NCBI GenBank assembly: GCA_905147135.1
Contig: LR990043.1
Location: forward strand, 17,299,584-17,363,583
DNA length: 64,000 nucleotides
From: Blastobasis lacticolella
Taxonomy: Eukaryota; Arthropoda; Insecta; Lepidoptera; Blastobasidae
Direction of reading: 5' to 3'
In this document: positions 45,738 through 57,900 of the stretch, in pieces
Layout of the letters: each line of letters starts with the position of its first letter
Position numbering within the stretch: position 1 is the first letter of the stretch
The notes under the pieces: generated by a model
What the model saw: the letters and a program-made list of their open reading frames with translations, nothing else
Told to the model about the DNA's origin: nothing
Database searches by the model: none
Made by a program: the position numbers and the translations under genes

Positions 45738-48700
45738 TCATTTAAATTTCTTAGGTCCAAATATGAGATCGGCGTCCGGCGCTCCCTTGGGGTGTTGATA
45801 TTTCTGTCGGACGTGCTGCCCTCTGTTGGGGTTGCCGCTGCCCCCCGACCCGCCGCCGCTTTCCGCGCTATACTCCTCCTCTTCTTGCCGCTCTGATATG
45901 TTCAATGTCAGCCTGCGGAAACAACGGAGAGTTCAAAATGTATTTATTAAAGACACTATTCTATATGACGACATGTCTCAAGACTGCATGCGGGCCTTTC
46001 CGGAAGGAAATAGCTGTGCAACGCTGATGGTTACTCAACACACAGAATTAATTAACTTAACTTAAAATTGGACCTTATGGGTGATATTGTATTGAAATAA
46101 GGTTTTAATTAGCCAGTGGCGGCCGATTGGTGCAATCGCACCGGACGCTAGTGTAGAGGTTGAAAATGCAACGATACATTAATCCCTACAAACGGAGGCC
46201 TGGTAAGCCCCTGGTGGGTAAGTCATGGAGCAATCTAAACAGTTGAGAAAGCTAGCGGATGGACTGCGCTTACCGAACACAATATGCGATTTTTTTAGTA
46301 TATGCGAAGGGACTTTCCGCCAATCGAAGTCATCCTACGCAGCTTAAACTTCTGTGTCAACGCGCGTCGTCCAATTGCATTCACTCTTCCGACGCAAATC
46401 GGTTACAAGTGTTTTATTTATTTATTTATTTACAAAACAAAACATAGGACAAAACATACTGCGAGTCTACCTAAAGGGGAGGTTCCACGGTGCGTGATTC
46501 TGCGGATTATTATTCGCGGAGGACCACGTACGGCCACGTGTAGAGTGCCAGAACCTTATCTGGCCCGGTGGCTAAAACTGGAACCAAGTGTCGCCATTTT
46601 GAAATGTCACTGTGTTGTCAACAACGGCGACGCCGTCATCGGTTCATATAACTTTTCACGGTGCGTCGGTGGGGGCTGGTCCGCGCAAAATCACGCACCA
46701 TCGAAACCCGCCGAAAGAGGCCAATCGCTTCGTAACGATTCTATTGTGACTGTAGATCGGAATTTGTCGGCTACGATCGCCTAGCGCTCGTAGTTCGGTG
46801 CAGTATTGCGAACGCTGCGAAACCGGCCGAAAGTAGCCGAAGCAATTTCAACCGCAACCGCAATATAATCGTAACGAATCCGCAGATTGGCGAGGGTTTT
46901 CACGATTTCAGATGGCGCTAGTGAGGCGTATGGTTCGTAGTCAAAATACTGTCAGCTATTAGACAGAACCAACTACTATGAAATGACAAGTCTATTACAA
47001 CCAATGACAGGACTTTTAACAGCAGATCTTACGTCACAGTAACGCCATCTCGTGGATTTTTGAATTGCAAAAACCCTTATTGGTTTAGCAGCCGTACCGC
47101 CGATCTCTGATAGTACGAAGCCGTCTTGATGCAATTGAGTAAGGACCAATCTCAGCAAGCCAGAGCCAGAGCTGTCTAACTGCGATTGGTTAAACTCAAT
47201 TGCATCAAATGGCAGCGTATAATTTATTTATCAAAACGTTATGCACAAAAAGTACAGTGGCGGACTTAAAGCTAAAATAGACTCATCTACCAGTCAACCG
47301 GGCTAATCTAAGCCTGACAAAGTTACCGCCTACTTTGCAGGACAAGAAAGAAAAAAAGAACTACATGAGTAAAAAGGAGGAGGGATATACATTTATGCAA
47401 CTGTCTGGCAACACATACTAACAATCGGAGATAGGCGGTACCACTGCTGAGGGAGGGACTTTTCCGTGTGTGTTGGACTTACCGTTTGACTCTCTCCATC
47501 TCCTGCTTGTCGACTAGCGCCTGTTGCTGAAGGTTGCTGGCGAGCTCGGGCGGCGCGCTGAACGACTTGTACTGGGGCTTCGTGCCTTTGCGCACCATCA
47601 GTACGAACTCCACGCCCTCATTCCCTTGCTGCGTACCAACATTCTAGATAACCATAGTTTAGTAATCTGGTTTATGGAACACACTGTGGGTATATATGGT
47701 CAATATTGCAACAAATTGTATGTCTAGAGTAAAATATATCTTCAATTATTTTTAAGCTTTTAAGTATATCAAAAATTACCAACACCAAACGTTATAAATG
47801 TTAATTGTAATTACCATTAATTGCTCGTAAGTCTTCTTAGTTGTCTGCCTGCAGGTCATGGGCACGGCGATGTCTCTCTGTTGAGGTCTGTTCTCCCGCT
47901 GCCTCTCTGCAATGTTCTCCATCACCATCTTTTCAAATGCTGATTCAAATTCAACGTCTTCTACCTGAGGATGGAAAAAGAAACTTCGTCAGTCGAGTGT
48001 AATCGAGCTTGTGGATATTGGATATTAGTAAATATTGAATACCATACCGGTTTAGAAGCGGGTCTCCTAGGTTCCATCGTCATATCGTCAGGTGGTGCAT
48101 CACCATCATCGTTTCCACCGCCTTCCGTTATCGGCTCCTCATCAGAGCTCTCCTCAGGCAACTGAGGGTTGTCAGTCTCGTCATCTGTCTCTATAATAGT
48201 ATCTAAGCCATCGTTGACGCTGTCGTCGCCTTGGTCTTCATTATCATACTGTTCTTCTTCACCCAACTCCGGATACAACGTCTGCCTCAACTCCTCGATC
48301 GCATCCTTGCACTGCTGCCAACTCGTAAACAAATTCAACTTCGGCCTCAATGACGTCAAACATTCTTGATAAATGTATTTCACATAAATAGGAAACTTAT
48401 TCTCGTCCGTCCAATAGGGATCCGAACATTTGAACCAATAATAATTCTGGAAAAATACGAGAAAATAGTCGAGCCTCTTTTTACTGGAGCCGCTGTTGAA
48501 ATACGCGCCGCAAGTTTCCAGCAGAGCGCAAACCAGTCTGATACGGAAGACATTGTCGGTCGGGTCCAGGGAGGACATGTTGGCGTGGTCGTGGGTGACG
48601 CCGAACGTGATGAAGGAGTACAGCACGGTGAACACGTCGCGAGAGTCCAGCAGCTTATAATTGTAGAGCTCGCCAAGGTATCTCACGGTGGCTATTCTCC

Positions 48701-51700
48701 TCTGGTTGTACCTGGGATGCGGGTCTTCCATTGTAACCCTTATTTCTTCTAGAATAGTGTCGACGACGGCCGGCGCTACGGCCTCCTGCCAGGCGGCGAG
48801 TTCCGCCGTGAGTCGAGCCAACGCGCGGCGGGCGCTGGCGCGGACCCTCCACCCGCCGGCGAGATGCTGGATAGCGATAGCAGAAATCTCCGGATCATCC
48901 CAATTCAACTTCCTCATCAACCTCAAAATCTTCTCCTCGTTACTCTTCTGCAAATCTTCGTGGAGGATCTTCCTAATGAATTGGTGCATCTCTGGCTCCT
49001 CCTCCTTTGGCTGCGCGGGAGTTTCCGGCGGACACACGTAGTAGAAAGCGTTCTCGATTTGAGTTACGTAGCGTGAATCCAACGCTGATACGGTCTGCGG
49101 GGAAATTGACAAACATAATATGAATTTGTGAGGCCGCCCTTATACTTGTAAGTATTACTAGCGTAAATATTTTAAGTAATAATCAATTTACGTACAATTA
49201 ATTTGCAAATTGAAACACTCTTTGTTAGTAAATACTTTCTTTGTAAGAATAGTAAGATTAAGTTTTTACCTTTTTTCTCATCATTTGTTGTAAATATATC
49301 ATTGTCCTTTGATGTGTGTCAATATTGCAATACAAATATCGTCCACATGTCTCAAGGAGGTTGCAAGCCATCTCTATATGGTGGTGCTTAAAATCATGCA
49401 GAAGAACTTTCAGACAATATAGGGCTTCCATTTTAGAGTACATGCCAAATTTGACCAATTCGCCAATAAATCTTACGACTTTAATCTGAAAAAATTACAG
49501 TATAAGATAAACATAATAATTTTATTATATTATTAAGATTTGATTCTTAAACTTTAGAGTATGTATAAAAATATGTTCACCTTAGACTCAATATTGATTT
49601 GATCCTTTTTCCTAACATGATACTTAAAATCTTGCTTGAGCATCTGACATAAATCCACACAAACATCCGAGAGAACTGGATACAATATCGCAGCAAACCT
49701 CGAATAAAATGGTAACAAATCAAGTCTTGTTCTTGCCACACTGAATAAATTCCTCGTTAGTTTCTTCCTGTTATTCTTAGTATTCAGATTTAGAACAAAA
49801 TCCACAGCCGCATTGTCTATCAGTTCCCTGTTTATGCAATTAGGCAGCTCGTTCAAAAATGCATCCAAAGCGTATCTGTAAATAAAAAGTTATTTAATAA
49901 ATTATGTATTTTATTTATATTAAGGTGTTGTAGTAAATTCACTCACAACAAGCACATAATGACGCGTTTACTGGTCACTGGCCGAATTCGGTTGCAGGCT
50001 ATATTCGATCACAGATGAATGTGGTCACTGACCGAATTCGGTTGCGGGCCATTTTCGATCACAGATGAATGTGGTCACTGACCGAATTCGGTTGCGGGCC
50101 ATTTTCGATCACAGATGAATGTGGTCCCTGACCGAATTCGGTTGCGGGCCATTTTCGATCACAGATGAATGTGGTCACTGACCGAATTCGGTTGCGGGCT
50201 ATATTCGATCACAGATGAATGTGGTCACTGACCGAATTAGGTTGCGGGCCATTTTCGATCACAGATGAATGTGGTCACTGACCGAATTCGGTTGCGGGCT
50301 ATATTGGATCACAGATGAATGTGGTCACTGACCGAATTAGGTTGCGGGCCATTTTCGATCACAGATGAATGTGTTCACTGACCGAATTCGATTGCGGTCC
50401 ATTTTCGATCACAGATGAATGTGGTCACTGACCGAATTCGGTTGCGGGTCATTTTGGATCACAGATGAATGTGGTCACTGACCGAATTCGGTTGCGGGTC
50501 ATTTTGGATCACAGATGAATGTGGTCACTGACCGAATTCGGTTGCGGGCTATATCTGATTACAGATAAATGTAATACTAAGAGGTAACTATTACATATAA
50601 ATGATAGATAAAACATTCAGTTGGCCGTATTCGGTCAGCAACCTAGTGCATTTGATCGATGCCTATATTCGGTGACAGACACTAAAGCATAGACGAGAGA
50701 AGCACAGAGTCGCGTCCTTGAATCGCGCGAGCGTGATGCAAATATATTTACGCGGAAGCAACAGAGACAGGTAGTAACAGCTCAATGTACGAATTTCTAT
50801 CTACTAAACGTCTTTATTTTAGACGAATTAGGTCAAGGGACTAAATGTAAACATTCGGTCGCCAATCAACCTAATGTAAAAGCGGCTTAACATTACACAA
50901 AACATAAGTTGAATTACATACTTGTTAGAAATATTTGTTGGTTGTGATTCTTCCTGCTCAACATCTGGAATGGCAGTGGGTTCTTCATTATCACTTAATT
51001 CATCTTCCTTCAAATCTTCATCCAACATTTCTTCTGTTACAGTTTCAGTTTTGCTCTTTACTGCCTACAAGTAATTTCAAATATATAATCTGTGAAATGT
51101 AGTTATATTCTAGGGCCATTTGTAACCAAATAATTGCATAGACTGTGAATTTAATTAAATTTCTTAGTTAACTTTTATATCAGCTTTAATCATCCCCTTA
51201 AGAAAAGGGGGAGGCTTTTGCCCGGCAATAGGATGATTCAGGCTTAGTTAACTTAAAAACTTAAAATTGAATAGTAGCTTTGATATTCGCATTAGGATTT
51301 ATATTCGTGAAAGTATTCAGAGAATGCTCAAAATCTATAGAAAAATCCCAGTTCCGGCAACAAAGACACATCTCAAATGATCAATAATAATAAGTAAAAA
51401 ATAATATCCAGATCTGATACTTTACTATTCCGCCATCCTTATTAAAACCTACATCCGACAGTCGCCCGAATTTACGCGCCAATTAAATTAGTCAATACAC
51501 ATGCATGACACACAACTCATTAATTTTGCAGTTATCCAGACCCAGTCTAGTTAATTATACATCCATATCCTGAAGGGGTAGGCAGAGACTATGCATGTAA
51601 GCATTTATTATGCAATAATCGGTCGGTAAAGCGTCGGTGGCCGAGCGGCTAGAGTATACGACTCGTAAGCCAGAGGTCCCGGGTTCGAATCCCGCTCCGG

Positions 51701-54327
51701 CTATGTACCAACCTGTTTTCTGAGTTATGTACATTAGTTGAATACTAACCGATGTTCTTACGGTGAGGGAAAACATCGTGATGAAACCTGCAAATTCAAG
51801 CAACTGAATTTGTAACCATGATCCAATCTGGTCAGGTTCCCCTGGTAGCAGGGTCACGGAGGTCAGATGGTAGTCGCTCCACTGTAATTACCTGATCGCC
51901 AAATCCTGGATCATGGTCAAGGCGGACACCGGGCCCTCGTCCTCGAGGGCACAACCGGGACATTAACGCTAAGATGATTATTATTTATTTTATAATAATA
52001 TTGACAACTTACTTCTTTCAATTGGTAGTTAGGCATGAAAACCTTTAAATCTGGTAGACTAGTGTAAAAAGTCCTAGTATCCTCATCTTGCCATGGGTCA
52101 GTGCCAGCTTGCATGGGAAACTCCTCATTGCCTCCTATTGTAACAGATCCTTGGGCCTCTGTGACAGCAAGAGAAAGTGCTGGTGGCTCCCCGGCTTCAC
52201 CCAACACTTCACCAAGAACCTCAGCAAAACTTTGGGCACCAGCCAAAAGTTTGTCATATGTGGCCTATAACACATGGTAAATCTAATGAACACATAATTT
52301 TAGGAAATCATTTATTATCTACAAATATATAGCCCAATTAATTGGTCTGAAAAAAGGGTACCAGCCTAGCAAAAGGTCAGGTATAGGCGATTTTTGGCTA
52401 TCTCCCTTCATGAAAAATCCAAATTTTCGATCTCAGGGTGCTGCCATGGGCTCAGAAATATCCATGAATAATATTAATTTTTTTGGAGCACCCACAAATA
52501 TCTCCAAAATAGTGCATCATAAAGAAATGTGTTCTTCTACTGAATAAAAGCTTCTAAAATTCTCTATAACTTTTTAAAATGTTTTAGTGAATTGTATGAA
52601 AATATATTTTTTTAAATGTATTTATACTGCAATCTGTCTCTCTCGTGGGACATTAAACGTGGGGCATGCTCGGTATGCGACCTGTGTCACATCCTACTTA
52701 ATTTTACTATTTCAGTGTGTCTTGTCATTCTAATATTGAAATCATACAGAGATTCCAGAATAAAATGTTGAGGACAATAACTCATGCCCCATGGTTTGTC
52801 ACAAATGAACAGCTCCACCACAACCTAAAAATAAATACTGTTTGACAGAAAATTGTCCGCCACACCACATCATGCAAAAAAATTATCGTTGACCATCCTA
52901 ACAATTTAACAAGAGACTAGAGGCGGAACACCATGTAGCCAGAAGACTAAAACAGAAAAATAGTACATTATGAAAAATTTAGCACAAATGGTACATGTAT
53001 TTTTATGATTTGTATGTATAAATTAACAATTCACGAGGAAACTGGTGTTGTACCTACCACCTGTGTGTTGCTCATAAATGGTCAGGAAATAAAATATTTA
53101 TAAGGCAAATGTTGTAGAGAATTTTATAGGCTTTTTTTTGTAATCAATGTTTACTAGGAACTTTTATACAAAATTGTCATTTGGTAAAAGTAGACTTTCC
53201 TCTATGACTGACCTTTTTAGCCTTCGCAAAACCAGAGGGAATTTGCTTACTAAAAATAGCTAATGTAATATACATGAAAACACTAGAAATATCTAAGGTC
53301 CCAGCGAACTGACAATACCTGATGTTGCTCTAGCTGATCTTTTCTCTCCTGTGATAGTTCTCCTCTGGTATGAAGAGTTCTTTGATTGGCAGAGTGTAGT
53401 GCTTGAAGCTGTGATCTCTCAGCTAACAAATGTTTAGATAAAGTTGCAAAATAATCTTTCAAAAGAGTTCTAACAGCATTCTGTTTTTCAGGTGTCAAGA
53501 AAGAGTTCCGAGGTATTGTTGTGTTATATTTCTGCAAAATATAGTAATGATAATGTATAACATTTTGTTTAAAAGACTGCAAACAAAAACATGTAAAAGC
53601 AATAAGTATAATAAATAGCTCATACCTCAGCAATATCTCTTATCTTTTTTGGAACTAAACCAGCATAATCTTCCCCACAATGTTTGCAAAATGACAGCAA
53701 TATGGGAATGTTATTATGTTCTTCTTTATCCATATTTATAAGGACTGTGAGAACATTTCCAAGCAATGGCAATCCAGTCTTATTAACAAATATTCCTACA
53801 GCAACCAATTCTGCATAAAATCTAATATCAACACGTAGTTTTGAAGAGTTTGTAATCTTGTCAGTAGCTTTAAATGTCAATATTTTCTGCCAATTCTCAA
53901 AGAAAGTTGTGGAAAACTCTGCATAAGTCTGATGTAAAATAGAACACAGATTTATGGCCGAAGGAATGTCAGACATCTTCAACTTTGCTTCTGCAATGGC
54001 TGCTGCCACTTCAGATATGTACTTAGTGAGATTAAGAGCACCAAAATCCTTCAGCAATGCATCTATTTGTGAAGCACTGAATGATTTCAACTTTTTAACA
54101 AAAGTTGTATTCTTTTTCAAACCAGAATCTAATTTAGAAAAATGGTTTTCTGGTGGCCTTATACAATTTAGGTTGATGTTCCGCAAATCACCTTTCTGTT
54201 TGAGTCTAAGCTCTAGGTTAGTTATATAGTCTGATAATAAGGCCTTCTCATTTTCCTCTGTGTTTTCTGGAGGTTCTTCTGCTGTGTCTGCTTCGTCGTT
54301 TTCTACATCTTTTTCGGTTGAAGCCAT
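45738..54327 (-). CDS. Upf2: Regulator of nonsense transcripts 2 (UPF2)
   Basis: Ten exons: 53626-54327, 53319-53531, 52013-52264, 50922-51064, 49581-49875, 49270-49485, 48048-49094, 47815-47964, 47483-47643 and 45738-45912. Phases close: 3354 nt, 1117 aa (human 1272). UPF2 bridges UPF1 and UPF3 in nonsense-mediated mRNA decay. MIF4G-1 occupies about residues 30-230 (LKQKGDLRNINLNCIRPPEN, TTFVKKLK). MIF4G-2 is about 440-610 (LFSVARTRLDLLPFYSRFAA, LLETCGRYLY). MIF4G-3, the UPF3-binding region, is about 640-870 (FIRKILHEDLQKSN, VCALLETCGAYF). An acidic linker follows (EESSDEEPITE). The C-terminal UPF1-binding segment contains EDVEFESAFEKMVMENIAER and GVEFVLMVRKGTKPQYKSF. The end reads KYQHPKGAPDADLIFG, the conserved family terminus. 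The long Lys/Glu-rich N-terminus of vertebrate UPF2 is absent. Exon 1's inner boundary may be off by 1 nt. Confidence 0.97.
46892..47080. mobile_element. MITE family B, copy 2
   Basis: The ends 'cgagggttttcacgatttc' with 'agatggcgctagtg' and complement of 'aagggtttttgcaattc' with 'gagatggcgttactg' match copy 1 at the termini. The core differs. Located in the last UPF2 intron. Confidence 0.7.
47126..47208. mobile_element. 83-bp hairpin MITE
   Basis: TTGATGCAATTGAGT (47126-47140) is exactly complementary to 47194-47208, and the pairing continues imperfectly inward (CCAATCtcag / cgattgg). Last UPF2 intron. Confidence 0.7.
47215..47395 (-). repeat. LINE 3' UTR fragment, same family as 9000-9330
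   Basis: 'atttatttatcaaaacgtta' then 'tgcacaaaaagtacagtggc' and 'ggacttaaagct' match 9020-9080 in the same sense. It is a 5'-truncated LINE tail in the last UPF2 intron. Confidence 0.6.
49971..50570 (+). repeat. Minisatellite, 12 units of 50 bp, in UPF2 intron 4
   Basis: Twelve head-to-tail units of exactly 50 bp, counted by the recurring word 'acagatgaat' (last unit 'acagataaat'). Most units contain the perfect 12-bp palindrome ACCGAATTCGGT; the unit variants are one to a few substitutions (gggcc/gggct/gggtc, ttcg/ttag). A decayed continuation ('ggccgtattcggtcagcaac') lies near 50620. It lies between exons 4 and 5 of UPF2. Confidence 0.95.
51630..51980 (+). mobile_element. SINE S1, full length
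   Basis: The tRNA-like head is well preserved: 'gtcggtggccgagcggctag' and B box 'GGGTTCGAATCCC' (about 51678-51690). The body is about 90 percent like 10935-11291 and ends 'gggacattaacgctaagatg'. It sits in UPF2 intron 3. The head can be folded as a tRNA in part, but it runs straight into the SINE body, so it is not a tRNA gene. Confidence 0.85.
52640..52990 (+). mobile_element. Jockey-type RT C-terminal fragment
   Basis: In one frame the plus strand reads NIEIIQRFQNKMLRTITHAP followed by WFVTNEQLHHNLKINTV (about 52730-52845), with a stop, then HPNNLTRD. This is the conserved jockey ORF2 C-terminus. It is antisense to UPF2, in its intron 2. Confidence 0.8.
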
Positions 54328-54955
54328 TTTTAGCGAAGATAGCAGCTACTCTAAAATAGAAATTTATGAGTTTGATCTTCAGTCTGGGTTCTTTCCACTC
54401 AAGGGAAATTAATTGTCTTCATCACCAAGAGTAAACAACACGGGGAGTCAGGTTAAGTACAAGTAGTACAAACGTAGTACTTTCCGAAACCATGCAAATA
54501 ACAAAATATAATGAAATCACGGGTTGAAAAAGTATCTGAAACGGATACTCACGAAATAATAATAGACTTAGATAAATATGTAAATTGAAATGGAATTACT
54601 GAATGCAACAACGTATATTGTTTTTCTGTCTGTTTTGATTTTTTGATGGCGTATTTGTAGGTTAGGTCACAGACTATACTAGAATATAATTTGTTTTTTA
54701 TAACTATACATAGACGATACTAACTACCACAGATTCCTATTCATGCTACCAAGGAGTATAGTAACACTACGTTTGGTATTAAGGTTTCATGGTATAGTTG
54801 GTACCGTTTAACTTTGACAGTAGTGAGTTGAGTGACAGTCAAATCTTTCTATCCTCTTTGGTGACTGTTTGAAAAACGTAAACAAAGAAAGTTCGTAAAA
54901 AATCGAGAGTACATAGACGATTATAAATAAATACTTAATTATTTTTGTTAGGAAT
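54328..54955. promoter_or_regulatory. Bidirectional UPF2/ASNSD1 promoter interval
   Basis: The 628 bp between the divergent start codons is the only upstream space either gene can have without overlapping the other. It has no TATA box in an obvious position and is not CpG-rich. Just upstream of the ASNSD1 AUG is an acceptor-like 'tatttttgttag', so a short 5'-leader intron is possible. Transcription starts are not determined. Confidence 0.6.
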
Positions 54956-57900
54956 ATGTGCGGAATACTATTTGAATTACGATGTGCAAACAAAAGCGTA
55001 TTAAAAGTAATTGTTATTAGTGGAAAAGTATAATATTTACTTGAAACATAACCTCAAAACATACATTTTATTCTAGGACGAGCAGGTAATGCAAAGAATA
55101 AGAAACAGAGGACCAGACTGTACCGATGTGTTCGAATTAGATATTGGGACAGGAATGACCTTAGCTTTTTGTGGTGCAGTCCTGAGAATGCGCGGTGACC
55201 ATGTAATCTCACAGCCATTGGTAAACGAGCGTGGAATACTTTTGTTTAACGGCGATATATTTGATGAATCATGGGATTTGAAGATTAATGATACTATTCG
55301 AATCATGGAAAAGCTGCAGATGTCGTTGGTTAGTTTATTAGCTACATATCCCAAATATCCAATAACCTTTCTCAAAACAAAAACTTTCGGGACTGTTTTA
55401 CACAAGGTAAAATCAAGTTTACCACTAGTGAATCAACTTTTGAACTGGATGAATTCCCTGTCCACTTCGCTATGTAAAAATAAACCTGATTTAAAGACGC
55501 ACTATACTGTGGCATTGTTGAGTTTTGCTACACTACATAGCATAGGTACTAAATCCTGCAAAGGAGTCAGGTATTTTCTAAGCTGCTGAACAAATTTTAC
55601 GCGCAATTTGACAACAATTAGCTTTAAATTAAAAAAGAACAGAATCCATTCAGGAATGCACAATAAAATTATTTACCTCTTACTTCACCTCTTTTTCTAT
55701 TAGTTACAAATATTAACTAAGTAGTTTCAAATAGTTATCTCAAATAGTAAGGTGTGTAGTGAGACCTGCATGAACTCGGCACACGTAACCAGTCAGTGTT
55801 TTATAGGTGATTAACATTCACTTATACCATTTTTCTATTTCCAGACTGATTCTTCTGAAACATGTATAAAAGAACTAAATTGTCTAAAAGGACCCTTCAG
55901 TATAATTTATTATGATAAAATTACAGAGAACTTATACTTTACAAGAGATAAAATTGGAAGAAATTCATTATTGTTTTACAGAAATAAGGATCTAACAGTT
56001 ATTAGTAGTGTTTTAGGTAATCGGGCATCACTTTTATAATCAAATTATTTATTTTGTTAATGTTTTTAGTTTAGATTATTGTGTTTTGCTTCAGGTAGAA
56101 AATATAATTGCATTGAGGTACCAGCTACGCACATCCAGAAATGGGATATTAAGACCAATAAAATTATGTTGTTTCCCTGGGATAATCTCTCCAGTAGTGT
56201 AGAAGAACTATCAATTGATGAGTGGCTGACAAACATTCAAAACCTGCAAAGCTTACCAGATGATAAATTTGTTTTTGAATTTAACAATTCTTCACTAACT
56301 CAAGATTATGGAGAGGTAATATTAACAAATTAAAATTATACCTTTGCCTTTGTAATGTAGCCTAGCAATTTCTCACAGACTCATAGACAATAGGAGACAT
56401 CTGTAAACACTAAGATTGGTTGCTTAAACACTCCAGTGTTTGCAAGTTTCTGAATATTAACAAATTAAAATTATACTATATCTGAATCTGTTTTATGGGT
56501 GCGTGGAACAGGGAGGCTCATCCCGTGTCTAGGGATGCCTATACAACAACCGTCACGGCGCGCGGCGTAAGGAGACAAATCGGTTTTTCGAGCACATTCA
56601 ATGCGCTACCGACAAAGTTCTTGAGCGGTGTCCTTCCGCTGAGTTGGTAGTCCTAGGAAACTTTAATGTTCACCACACTGAGTGGCTAGGGTCAAGCCGT
56701 CCTACCAACCCTGCCGGGAGATCCGCCCACGAATTTACTCCGGCTAATGGTCTCACGCAACTGGTATTAGAACCCACCTACTTACCGGATGTTGTGGGCC
56801 GTGATCCTTCTTTGTTAGACCTTCTGCTGACCACACATGGATTGCGAGAATTCATCACTGCGTAACCGTAGATACAGATTTGCTTTTCCTCAAACGATAC
56901 CAACAACTGTGCTGACGCTGTAGCTGATGTAATGCTGCAGGGAATGGAATTTTTTATCTTATCCTCTGTAGTCCGGCTCGGCGGCAAGAGTCAGCCCTGG
57001 TACGATAGGCGTAGTGCCGAGGCAACTCGCCTGAAGCAGGATGCTTTTCGGGCCTGGACAGTGGCTCGGGCCTACAAAGACCCTGACTAGAGCAAAATTC
57101 AAATTCATCGGCGGAATTGGGGAGAAACTAATCAGCTACCCATTTGGGAGTCGTGCTTTTTGATCTCTCTCCAAAGCTGTTGAGGGGAACTTTTGTGCAA
57201 GCCGGATGATCTATTGGCCCACACGAAGAAAGCCGTTCTCTTGGGTAATCTCATTGCCAAAAACTCAAATATAGATATGGTGGAGCTGCACCGCCTACCA
57301 TCTCGCGGTGTGAGGGCAGCATGCCTGAAGTTTGTTTCACTCAAAATATTATAAGACGTGTGCTTCTCTCCCTAGACATCCAGAAGTCCAGTGGGCCAGA
57401 CGGCATTCCGGCTATTGATCTTAAAAAATGTGCTCCCGAGTTGTCTCCTGTGCTAATGCGCTTATTCGAGCTTTCCTACACCACTGGAACGGTCTTCGTA
57501 GAAGCTAGCCCTTGTGCATCCGATACCCAATCAGACCCATCAAATTACAGGCCTATAGCGATAACCTCCTTGAGTTGCTCTCTAAGGTGATGGAGCGGGT
57601 TATCAATATCCAGCTCCTTAGATACCTAGAGGACCACCAGCTGATCAGTGACCGTCAATATGGCTTTCGTCATGGTCGCTCAGCTGGTGACCTTCTTGTG
57701 TACCTAACGCACCGGTGGGCTGAGGCTGTCGAGAGCAAGGGGGAGGCTCTGGCTGTCAGTCTTGACAGAGCCAAGGCATTTGATCGGTTCTGGCACAGGG
57801 CACTACTATCAAAACTTCCGGAGTGCGGTATCCCCGAGGGGCTCTGCAATTGGGTATCCAGCTTTCTGTCTGGACGGAGCATCCAAATCATTGTCCGATA

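Noticed and set aside
47971..49076. Several plus-strand frames opposite UPF2 exon 7
   Set aside because: Antisense shadows of the large UPF2 MIF4G-3 exon.
49971..50570. Regular repeats suggesting a CRISPR array
   Set aside because: The whole 50-bp unit repeats; there are no unique spacers, and the context is a eukaryotic intron.
51635..51705. tRNA-like sequence with A and B boxes
   Set aside because: It runs without a break into the SINE S1 body shared with 10935-11291 and 15572-15900, so it is a SINE head, not a tRNA gene.
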